Assembly: GCA_902492005.1 (NCBI GenBank) | Contig: CABUJV010000039.1 | Location: 1 to 18,354, forward strand | Length of the DNA stretch: 18,354 nucleotides | Direction of reading: 5' to 3' | DNA from: an uncultured Eubacteriales bacterium | GTDB lineage: Bacteria; Bacillota; Clostridia; Oscillospirales; Oscillospiraceae | Part shown: positions 1 through 5,881 of the stretch, in pieces | Layout of the letters: each line of letters opens with the position of its first letter | Numbering within the stretch: the stretch's first letter is position 1 | Translations under genes and position numbers: made by a program | Notes under the pieces: generated by a model | Database searches by the model: none | Told to the model about the DNA's origin: nothing | What the model saw: the letters and a program-made list of their open reading frames with translations, nothing else

Positions 1-2
1 TC

Positions 3-101
3 AACATCAAGGGCGAGTCTTACCGGCTCAAGGAGCGCAGGGAATTTATGCGCCAAAAGCAGCAGATCGTCAATACCCTTTTTGATCAAGACAGTCCCTA
101 A
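3..101 (+). CDS. C-terminal end of a DnaC/IstB-like ATPase (partial)
   Basis: An open frame runs in from the left edge and stops at TAA 99-101, leaving about 32 residues that start NIKGESYRLKERREF. A basic GxSYRLxER tail is typical of the C-terminus of IstB/DnaC-like helper ATPases, which load helicases or assist transposases and are common on clostridial conjugative elements and IS21-type transposons. The Walker motifs lie outside the window, so the assignment rests only on the tail. The next genes downstream are fragments, which fits a mobile-element setting. It could also be a different basic-tailed protein. Confidence 0.5.
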   Translation, partial: NIKGESYRLKERREFMRQKQQIVNTLFDQDSP

Positions 102-151
102 TTTTTGTTATCCCTCCCACCGAAAACCTACAAAATTTCTTCGGCGTTTTC

Positions 152-343
152 TTGCAATTTCATATCGGCGTTGACAATCTGCTGGCCTCGGAGGATACCA
201 TCCGGCGGGAGTTCGGCGCCTTTGCGGGCGTCCGGGATAACTTCCCCAAGTATGTTGTCACTCTGGACGAATTTGACATGAGCCGCGACGGGATTAAGCA
301 CCGCAACATCCGGGACTTCCTGCTGGCAAAAGAATGGAATTAA
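152..343 (+). pseudogene. Remnant of a DUF4143/COG1373-type AAA ATPase (C-terminus only)
   Basis: The frame ending at 343 encodes a block containing EDTIRREFGAF, then DNFPKYVVTLDEFD and GIKHRNIRDFLL. This pattern (E-x-T-x-x-REF, DN(Y/F)PKYVV-x-(M/L)DEF, GI-x-H-x-x-(I/L)-x-DFLL) is what I recall from the extreme C-terminus of COG1373 ATPases, in which an AAA domain is followed by DUF4143. Full members are about 400 residues, so only the last 55 or so remain. No Walker A or B motif is present and family similarity fades upstream of about position 178. The TTG at 152 is unlikely to be a true start. I read this as a gene scrap, not an expressed small protein. Confidence 0.6.
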
Positions 344-394
344 AGCATCCCGCATGGAAACCTCCGGAATGAGCGATACAATGAGTGATGAACG

Positions 395-432
395 CAGCAC
401 CGCCGCAGGTTTTATAGCCTGCGGCGGTGCTG
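395..432. terminator. Perfect 15-bp stem hairpin
   Basis: CAGCACCGCCGCAGG (395-409) is the exact reverse complement of CCTGCGGCGGTGCTG (418-432), with an 8-nt A+T-rich loop. The sequence after it on the plus strand is TATGTTATT, only a weak U-tract, so termination efficiency is uncertain. It could end transcription from the fragmentary genes at 1-343, or it could be an isolated palindrome left by a mobile element. Confidence 0.55.
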
Positions 433-436
433 TATG

Positions 437-549
437 TTATTCAGCTTCTTCTTCCGTTTCCTTCATCTCCAGCCATTCTTCAAAAGACTGCCTGGAATGC
501 GGATTACATTGCCCAAATCATTGAAATAACGTTCAGCGCATGCTATCAT
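437..549 (-). pseudogene. Possible small reverse-strand gene remnant
   Basis: Two overlapping reverse-strand frames look protein-like but are joined only by a frame change. From ATG at 549 one reads an N-terminal piece containing ERYFNDLGNVIRIPG. Another frame ends at TAA 439-437 with SFEEWLEMKETEEEAE, an acidic tail. Joining them near position 490 would give a short continuous protein, which suggests a frameshifted remnant. I do not recognise a family and cannot rule out chance. Otherwise the stretch 433-589 shows only a weak AGAGG-like ribosome site ahead of position 590. Confidence 0.25.
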
Positions 550-589
550 AATTTTACGACATACCCAAATAGAAGCAGAGGTTCATGAT

Positions 590-809
590 ATGACTGCGGG
601 AATGATTACCATGATCCTTGCCTTCGGAGACCGCCGCGATTGGAAGCGGTTCTACAATTCCAAAGGATCGATTGCAGAAGAACTTGCAGATGTGTTCAGC
701 TGTTGTGTCCTGACGGCTGAACGGGATCGCGCAAAGAAAGATTCGGGTCAACGAGGAAAAGTACCCGGTGGACAAGGCATACGGAAAACGGGAGAAGTAT
801 ACGGATATC
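590..809 (+). pseudogene. Broken MazG-like nucleotide pyrophosphohydrolase gene
   Basis: MazG-like enzymes hydrolyse NTPs or dNTPs to NMP and pyrophosphate using an EExxE helix plus an ExxD helix. The first part here, from ATG 590, reads FGDRRDWKRFYNSK, which resembles the family's N-terminal RDWxQFHxPK block. It is followed directly by GSIAEELADVFSCCVLTAE, the ExxD helix. About 40 residues expected between them, including the EExxE metal-binding helix, are missing. After about position 730 the family-like sequence continues in the +1 frame as KIRVNEEKYPVDKAYGKREKYTD (738-809), the typical MazG C-terminus, with several more residues lost at the switch. That second frame stops at TGA 930-932, inside the following helicase gene. 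With one metal site gone and a frameshift, the product should be inactive. Confidence 0.65.
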
Positions 810-825
810 AGAAGGGGGACGAAGA

Positions 826-2721
826 ATGCTGATTTATGCCTGCACAAAAGCACAATTTCTGAAAGATGTTTTCAGCGGCAGGATCGTCTCCATTCTGGAA
901 GAAGCATTCCGAAAAAAGGGACTGCTTCATGACAATGACCGGGAAGCCAACGCCTGGGAAAACTCCCTCACTGCCGTGGCTCATGTTCTGGCTACAAAGG
1001 ATTTTTCCGACGACCTGCAGATTGCGGTGGAATATCAGATTCCTCAGACATCCAAGCGGGTGGATCTGATCATTGCCGGGGAAGATATGGATGGTCAGCT
1101 CCACTTGATTTTAATAGAACTGAAGCAGTGGACTGAGGCATGGGGGACAAATCAACCCGGTATCGTAAAAGCCTATACAGGCGGACAGATCCGGGCTGTG
1201 GCACACCCCTCTTACCAGGCATACTCGTACGCCAAAATATTGGAGAACTTCAACACAGCCATCCAGGAGCATCAGATCGGACTCCATCCATGTGCCTATC
1301 TGCATAATTACAGCCCCTCCAAGCGGGATCAGATTCTCTCTTCGCAATATCAGGAGGTCACTGAGGCCGCTCCTGTTTTCATAAAGCGGGAAGATGCTAA
1401 ATTCAGGCGATACATCCTCAAATGGATCCAAAGGCCACCCAGAGAAGATCTGCTTGGGCTAATGGATCAAGGGGTAATCCGTCCGTCCAAGGCCCTGCAG
1501 GATGTACTGGGAAATATGCTTGCAGGGTGTGAGGAATTTGTTCTTCTGGACGAACAGAAGGTGGCCTATGAAACTGTCCTGAATGCGATCGAAAGCGCGC
1601 TGCAGGATCATCAGAAACACACGATTATTATTGAAGGCGGCCCAGGCACAGGAAAAAGCGTGGTGGCCGTCCGGCTGCTGGTAGAGTTGATCTCCAACCG
1701 AAAGCGGAATGCCCAGTATGTGACCAAGAACGCCGCCCCCCGGAACGTATATTTCAAGGAATTGCGGCAGGAGCAGTATACGCTGGAATATGTCAAGAAT
1801 CTGTTCAAAGGGTCGGGCAGCTATGTGAACTGCCGCAAAAATGCCTTCGATTGCTTGATTGCCGACGAGGCCCACCGGCTGAATGAAAAATCCGGGATGT
1901 TCCGAAACAAGGGAGAAAACCAGATCAAGGAGATCATTGCTGCCGCCAAAGTCAGCGTTTTTTTCATTGATGAGGATCAGATCGTCACCACCAGCGACAT
2001 TGGCTCCGTAGAAGAAATCAAAAAGTGGGCCCATCGGTGCGGAAGCCGCCTCTTCCGACTGGAAGGGGGAGAGGACACGCTTAAGCTGACCTCTCAGTTC
2101 CGCTGCAACGGAAGCGAGGGCTACATTTCCTTTCTCAACGATCTGTTGGAGATTTCCTCCACCGCCAATTATGATGGATTTGATGGGGATTATGAACTCT
2201 GCGTCTATGATGATCTCTGCCGGATGCGGGAGGATCTTCGCCAGAAAAACCGGGTCAACAATAAAGCGCGGATGGTGGCTGGGTACTGTTATCCCTGGCC
2301 CAGCAAAAATTCCAATGATCCCTCAATCTATGATATTGAACTGGAAGGCGGCTTCCGCGCCCGCTGGAATTTCAATTCCACTGATACTTGGGCCATCGAT
2401 CGAGATTCCTTTGATCAGGTCGGTTGTATCCACACCGCTCAGGGACTGGAGTTTGATTATGTGGGCGTAATGATTGGGCTCGATCTCCGGTACGAAAACG
2501 GGCATGTGATCACAGACCCATCCAAGAGAGCCAAAAGCGACCAGAGTCTGAGGGGGATGAAAAAGCACCCCAATCCGGAACTTGCAGACCGTATCATACG
2601 AAACACCTATAAAGTTCTTCTTACCAGAGGTCAGAAGGGATGTTATATCTACTGTCAGGATCCCGCCCTACGGGGCTATCTGCGGAAGCGGCTGAACGGA
2701 GCCGTCCATCCCGAGGTCTGA
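826..2721 (+). CDS. PD-(D/E)XK nuclease-like / DUF2075 (Schlafen group 3) helicase fusion, copy 1
   Basis: A 631-residue protein, probably cytoplasmic and DNA- or RNA-acting. The N-terminal region carries a PD-(D/E)XK-like pattern: E69 in EYQIP, D80 in KRVDLII, and E98/K100 in LIELKQW. The helicase part has Walker A GGPGTGKS (271-278), a DEAH box (347-350), a SQFRCNGS motif (423-430), VGCIHTAQGLEFDYVGV (532-548) and a motif VI-like NTYKVLLTRGQKG (593-605). This set is characteristic of DUF2075, the Schlafen group 3 DNA/RNA helicase domain. The ATG at 826 has an AAGGGGG ribosome site about 7 nt upstream. The gene follows the MazG-like pseudogene and faces a paralog (2832-4658) with the same architecture. 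Family members are often found in defence-type islands, but no function is proven, so a nucleic acid-processing defence role is an inference. All key motifs look intact. Confidence 0.85.
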   Translation: MLIYACTKAQFLKDVFSGRIVSILEEAFRKKGLLHDNDREANAWENSLTAVAHVLATKDFSDDLQIAVEYQIPQTSKRVDLIIAGEDMDGQLHLILIELKQWTEAWGTNQPGIVKAYTGGQIRAVAHPSYQAYSYAKILENFNTAIQEHQIGLHPCAYLHNYSPSKRDQILSSQYQEVTEAAPVFIKREDAKFRRYILKWIQRPPREDLLGLMDQGVIRPSKALQDVLGNMLAGCEEFVLLDEQKVAYETVLNAIESALQDHQKHTIIIEGGPGTGKSVVAVRLLVELISNRKRNAQYVTKNAAPRNVYFKELRQEQYTLEYVKNLFKGSGSYVNCRKNAFDCLIADEAHRLNEKSGMFRNKGENQIKEIIAAAKVSVFFIDEDQIVTTSDIGSVEEIKKWAHRCGSRLFRLEGGEDTLKLTSQFRCNGSEGYISFLNDLLEISSTANYDGFDGDYELCVYDDLCRMREDLRQKNRVNNKARMVAGYCYPWPSKNSNDPSIYDIELEGGFRARWNFNSTDTWAIDRDSFDQVGCIHTAQGLEFDYVGVMIGLDLRYENGHVITDPSKRAKSDQSLRGMKKHPNPELADRIIRNTYKVLLTRGQKGCYIYCQDPALRGYLRKRLNGAVHPEV

Positions 2722-2730
2722 TAAAAATGA

Positions 2731-2774
2731 GGAGCAGGAGCTGCCTCGCGGCATATCCTGCTCCTTCTGTTTAT
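2731..2774 (+). terminator. Intrinsic terminator of helicase copy 1
   Basis: GGAGCAGGA (2731-2739) pairs perfectly with TCCTGCTCC (2756-2764) around a 16-nt loop. A T-rich tail, TTCTGTTTAT, follows at once. It starts 9 nt after the stop codon of the plus-strand helicase gene. Confidence 0.75.
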
Positions 2775-2784
2775 TTTGAATGAA

Positions 2785-2831
2785 GGAACCATGGATTCAA
2801 AGCGCCGCAGGCGCATTGAATCCGTGGTTCC
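2785..2831 (-). terminator. Long nested hairpin after helicase copy 2
   Basis: The arm GGAACCATGGATTCAA (2785-2800) pairs with TTGAATCCGTGGTTCC (2816-2831), with one G-U type wobble. A second small stem, GCGCC/GGCGC (2802-2814), sits in the loop. The hairpin abuts the stop codon of the minus-strand helicase (2834-2832), so it probably ends that transcript. The sequence beyond it in that direction is A+T rich but lacks a pure U-run. Confidence 0.6.
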
Positions 2832-4658
2832 CTAAAAACCCAGCACCATTCTGACATGATCTTGCGTTGCGCGGTCCCGAAACCAGATATGGACGCTCTC
2901 CTTGGCCCGGGTGAGCAGCACTCGATAGGTGTTCAGCACCAATTCCACAACAGCAGACTCGCTGGCGTACTCCCTTCGGAGAGAGGACACAAACTGGGCA
3001 TCGCAGTTCTGGCTCAGATCAATGTGCCAGTTGTGTGACGCTTCATCCCAGCGGAGATCGTCCCACCAAATCACACCGATATCATCAAATTCCAGTCCTT
3101 GAGCCGTGTAGATGCACCCCACCCTGTCCAGATCCTCCGGCTGATTTCCCATATACCATTGATACTGCTCATTGGTCGGATTCCACGCTTTTTCAAATGC
3201 TCCTTTCTCCTGTGAAATGACAATATCTTTGTTGTGTACCGATCTGCTCCAGGGCCAGCAGAAGGGTGCGTACCACTTTACATGATGCCCGCCGGATGCC
3301 AGCTGGTGCAGATGCGTGTCCAGATCATTCAGATCCTTCCAGCAGCGCAGTTCTAGTGCAGACTGCCGCTTCAGGGGCTGGTCCTGCCGTTCATAAAGCA
3401 ATCGGTCCAGATCAGCGACATAGCTACCCAGATATCCCGCCCGCTTTTGAGAGGCCAAGCAATCGACCGTATAGGAAATGCCGTGCCGCTCGGCAAACCG
3501 CTGGAAATTTTCAACGGTTCCTTCTTCGGTCGGGCGAATGCGCTGCCGGTCGTCCTGCAATACCACGATCATGTCTGCCTTGCGAAACAGGCTGGTCAAC
3601 GTGGACTCCAGCTGCTCGATCCGATGCGCTTCATCCACGACCACCAGATCCCGCCCCGGCGGAACCGCATCCAGATAAGCTGGTGCCACACCGGAAGCTC
3701 CTGTGATGACCTGTGCCAGCGTACGGCTTCTTGGCAATGCAAAAATACATCCACCCCTGTTCCGGACGGATGGTCCGTATTTCGAACAATATGCATAGAT
3801 CGTGTGCAATCCAACCACTGTTTTTCCGGTTCCAGGAGGACCGGAAATAAGATACAGATGCTTGCCAAACTGCGGATCATGAAGGTGATCCATTAAGCTG
3901 CAAACTCTGCGATTCACCTCGATCTGATCGTCCAGCATAGCCGCGTTCTCTTTTCGTGCCAGCACATCTTTTAAGTTCCGGAAACTGATCTGTCCAAGAA
4001 CATAGGTGCCGGTGAGAAACTGCTCCACCACGTCGGGGCGGGGATTGTGAGAAAAGAGACTGCTCAGATCCGATGCCAGTTTCTCCTCCTCGCCCTTCAC
4101 ATAGGTTTCGTGCTGAAGCTTTGCATATGCGTGATATGCTCCACAGAAGAGCCTGCTTTTGTCCTCAAAGTTGTGGAGAAATTGCAGACATCTTACCTCC
4201 ATTTTACCATCCGTCACATTACTGTGATTCATTCGCAGGTGCTTCGCATAGGTCAGCGTCTGCTGGACCGGATGAAGCCGATCCTCAAAGCGGCCCTCTG
4301 CTCTGGAAATACATATGGAAACCGTGCTTTGCCGGTTATCGATATTCTCCCCAATATCCGTCCATTGCTTTAGTTCAATAATCAGAACCAGTGGCTTTCC
4401 GGTTTTTTGTTCCTCACCTAGAAGGACAGCATCCATCCGATTCCCAATTGGCGTCTGATATTCCAAGACCAATGTCAATGCATCCAATCCTGCCTGATGC
4501 AGAACATTCACCAGGATGGGAATCGAATTCTCCCATGATCTGCACTCTGACTCGGAAGGGTTTTTCTGCAATTCCCGCAGCCGTGCGGCAATTTCTTTGC
4601 CGCTCATGGAGTAGAGCGCCCTTACGGTGCCAATATAGCTGCCATCTTTTCTGTTCAT
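2832..4658 (-). CDS. PD-(D/E)XK nuclease-like / DUF2075 (Schlafen group 3) helicase fusion, copy 2
   Basis: A 608-residue paralog of the 826-2721 protein, convergent with it. The nuclease-like motifs are E66 (EYQTP), D76 (NRMDAV) and E95/K97 (IIELKQW). The helicase motifs are GPPGTGKT (273-280), DEAH (342-345), VGCIYTAQGLEFD (513-525) and NTYRVLLTRAKE (576-587). The stretch equivalent to SQFRCNGS in copy 1 is SQKRAG (403-408), so the Phe and Cys are absent. I chose ATG 4658 because it places the shared WENS block at the same distance from the N-terminus as in copy 1 and has a GAGAAG-like site 7 nt upstream. The frame stays open upstream, through ATG 4673 and TTG 4724, into the end of the response regulator gene, so a longer start is possible. 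The two copies are well diverged, so this is not a recent duplication. A defence-like role is inferred. Confidence 0.82.
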   Translation of the reverse strand: MNRKDGSYIGTVRALYSMSGKEIAARLRELQKNPSESECRSWENSIPILVNVLHQAGLDALTLVLEYQTPIGNRMDAVLLGEEQKTGKPLVLIIELKQWTDIGENIDNRQSTVSICISRAEGRFEDRLHPVQQTLTYAKHLRMNHSNVTDGKMEVRCLQFLHNFEDKSRLFCGAYHAYAKLQHETYVKGEEEKLASDLSSLFSHNPRPDVVEQFLTGTYVLGQISFRNLKDVLARKENAAMLDDQIEVNRRVCSLMDHLHDPQFGKHLYLISGPPGTGKTVVGLHTIYAYCSKYGPSVRNRGGCIFALPRSRTLAQVITGASGVAPAYLDAVPPGRDLVVVDEAHRIEQLESTLTSLFRKADMIVVLQDDRQRIRPTEEGTVENFQRFAERHGISYTVDCLASQKRAGYLGSYVADLDRLLYERQDQPLKRQSALELRCWKDLNDLDTHLHQLASGGHHVKWYAPFCWPWSRSVHNKDIVISQEKGAFEKAWNPTNEQYQWYMGNQPEDLDRVGCIYTAQGLEFDDIGVIWWDDLRWDEASHNWHIDLSQNCDAQFVSSLRREYASESAVVELVLNTYRVLLTRAKESVHIWFRDRATQDHVRMVLGF

Positions 4659-4716
4659 AACATCGCTTCTCATGCAAAAAACGTCCGTCAGAAATTCTCG
4701 GGTTTTTGGCGGCCGC

Positions 4717-5406
4717 TCAGTCAATCTTATACCCCACGCCCCACACCGTTTTGATGAACCGGGGATTCCGGCTGGGCTCCCCCATTTTCTCCCGCAGGCG
4801 GCGGATGTGGACCATAACGGTGTTGTTCCGGTCCAGATACTTTTCCCCCCACACGGTCTCAAACAGCCGCTCGGCCGAGATGACCTGTCCCCGGTTTTCG
4901 CACAGCATCCACAGGATATCGAACTCGATGGGGGTCAGGGGCAGTTCCTTATCATAGAGCCAGCACTCGTGGGTACCCCGGTTGATGACCAGCCCGTTGA
5001 AGTCAATGACGTCGCTTTCCGCCTTGTCCGTCCCGTTGTAGCGGGTGTAGCGCCGGAGCTGGGCCTTGACCCGGGCCACCAGCTCCAGGGGATTGAAGGG
5101 CTTGGTGATGTAGTCGTCTGCGCCGATGGTCAGCCCCATGATCTTGTCCATGTCCCCCACCTTGGCGGTGAGCATGAGCACCGGAAAGCGGTGCTCCCGG
5201 CGGATCTCCCCGCACAGGGTGAAGCCGGACATGTCCGGCAGCATCACGTCCAGGATAGCCAGGTCCAGCCGGTTGTCCCGCACGCAGGCCAGGGCCTCCG
5301 CCGCCGTGCCGCAGGTAAAAACGGTAAAGCCCTCGCTTTTCAGATAGACCTCCACCAGATCGGCAATCTCCGGCTCGTCGTCCACGACCAGAATGTTGGC
5401 GTCCAT
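4717..5406 (-). CDS. OmpR/PhoB-family response regulator, VanR-like
   Basis: A 229-residue two-component regulator. The receiver domain (about 1-120) has the acidic pair D9/D10, phospho-acceptor D53 in LDVMLPD, T80 in LTAK and K102 in TKPF. The winged-helix DNA-binding domain (about 135-229) ends in the typical HIRRLREKMG and FIKTVWGVGYKID. The closest family by pattern is VanR-type, usually paired with an envelope-sensing kinase. ATG 5406 has an AAAGGGTG ribosome site and a near-consensus promoter just upstream. The kinase gene normally expected directly downstream is missing: after the TGA at 4719-4717 comes 58 nt and then a helicase gene of different base composition. The regulator may be an orphan or use a kinase encoded elsewhere. 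Confidence 0.92.
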   Translation of the reverse strand: MDANILVVDDEPEIADLVEVYLKSEGFTVFTCGTAAEALACVRDNRLDLAILDVMLPDMSGFTLCGEIRREHRFPVLMLTAKVGDMDKIMGLTIGADDYITKPFNPLELVARVKAQLRRYTRYNGTDKAESDVIDFNGLVINRGTHECWLYDKELPLTPIEFDILWMLCENRGQVISAERLFETVWGEKYLDRNNTVMVHIRRLREKMGEPSRNPRFIKTVWGVGYKID

Positions 5407-5411
5407 ACGCG

Positions 5412-5459
5412 TTCACCCTTTCCATCCGGATTATACCCAGATCGAAAGGGTGAAGTCAA
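5412..5459 (-). promoter_or_regulatory. Sigma-A promoter and inverted-repeat operator of the response regulator
   Basis: On the minus strand TTGACT (5459-5454) and TATAAT (5435-5430) are separated by 18 nt, a near-consensus housekeeping promoter. The arms TTCACCCTTTC (5412-5422) and GAAAGGGTGAA (5444-5454) form a perfect 11-bp inverted repeat with a 21-bp centre containing the -10 box. One arm lies in the -35/-10 spacer and the other contains the ribosome site. The upstream arm would not be transcribed, so an mRNA hairpin is unlikely and a protein operator is more plausible. Confidence 0.7.
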
Positions 5460-5470
5460 GCCGCCGGGCA

Positions 5471-5492
5471 AAAGATAAGAAAAAGATAAGAA
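5471..5492. repeat. Exact 11-bp tandem direct repeat upstream of the response regulator promoter
   Basis: AAAGATAAGAA occurs twice back to back (5471-5481 and 5482-5492). The pair ends 11 bp from the -35 box of the response regulator promoter. Direct repeats with an ~11-bp period just upstream of -35 are the usual binding arrangement for OmpR/PhoB-family dimers, so this is a candidate autoregulation site. Confidence 0.55.
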
Positions 5493-5493
5493 A

Positions 5494-5751
5494 TCAGAAG
5501 ATCCAGCCGACCAGGGCGGCCAGCAGGAAGGCGCCCACGGCGGGCAGCAGGTTTTCCCAGCGGAAGGGCTGGTCCAGCAGACCCTTGATGAGCAGGACTA
5601 CTCCGGCAATTTTCAGCAGCCAGGGCAGAAAGCCGAACAGCAGGGCCAAGGGCAGGCCGATCACCGCCAGGATCACGCCGGCCACCAGGGCGAGCACCAG
5701 GCAGACCGCCCCCACGAGCAGGGCAAAGGTAAAAAACGTCAGGGTCAGCAT
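5494..5751 (-). CDS. Small hydrophobic membrane protein
   Basis: An 85-residue protein, almost entirely hydrophobic, with two strong N-terminal membrane segments (about residues 3-47, separated near a Gly/Pro-rich turn) and a third at the C-terminus ending in ALVGWIF. The start is set at ATG 5751 because an AGGAGG site lies 8 nt upstream. A longer reading from 5796 would add 15 hydrophilic residues with no ribosome site. I do not recognise the family. It lies between the purL terminator and the response regulator. A tandem repeat resembling the one at the regulator promoter lies upstream, so the two genes may share control. A role in envelope stress is a guess from this context. Confidence 0.72.
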   Translation of the reverse strand: MLTLTFFTFALLVGAVCLVLALVAGVILAVIGLPLALLFGFLPWLLKIAGVVLLIKGLLDQPFRWENLLPAVGAFLLAALVGWIF

Positions 5752-5780
5752 ATCGCGTACCTCCTCTTTTTGTTGTCTCC

Positions 5781-5786
5781 ATCCTA
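5781..5786 (-). promoter_or_regulatory. Possible extended -10 box for the small membrane gene
   Basis: TAGGAT on the minus strand is preceded by TGG, giving a TGn-type extended -10 about 29 nt upstream of the ATG at 5751. No good -35 box is visible, which would suit an activator-dependent promoter. Confidence 0.3.
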
Positions 5787-5814
5787 CCACGGCCATTTAA
5801 AACCATCCTGAAGG

Positions 5815-5836
5815 AAAGATTAAAAAAGGATAAAAA
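5815..5836. repeat. Imperfect 11-bp tandem repeat, second copy of the regulator-site pattern
   Basis: AAAGATTAAAA (5815-5825) is followed directly by AAGGATAAAAA (5826-5836). Each differs at two positions from the AAAGATAAGAA units at 5471-5492 and keeps the same period and orientation. The stretch doubles as the U-tract of the purL terminator, so the resemblance may partly reflect base composition. Confidence 0.35.
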
Positions 5837-5867
5837 GCGCGGAGGTCCGGCCACCGGACCTCCGCGC
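5826..5867 (-). terminator. Intrinsic terminator of purL
   Basis: GCGCGGAGGTCCGG (5837-5850) and CCGGACCTCCGCGC (5854-5867) form a perfect 14-bp stem with a 3-nt loop. On the minus strand it is followed by TTTTTATCCTTTTTT. It lies 14 nt after the purL stop codon. Confidence 0.9.
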
Positions 5868-5881
5868 CTCGTTTCCTGGGC

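Noticed and set aside
3266..3896. Overlapping plus-strand frames opposite helicase copy 2
   Set aside because: They cover the Walker A/B region of an intact minus-strand gene and show no family pattern.
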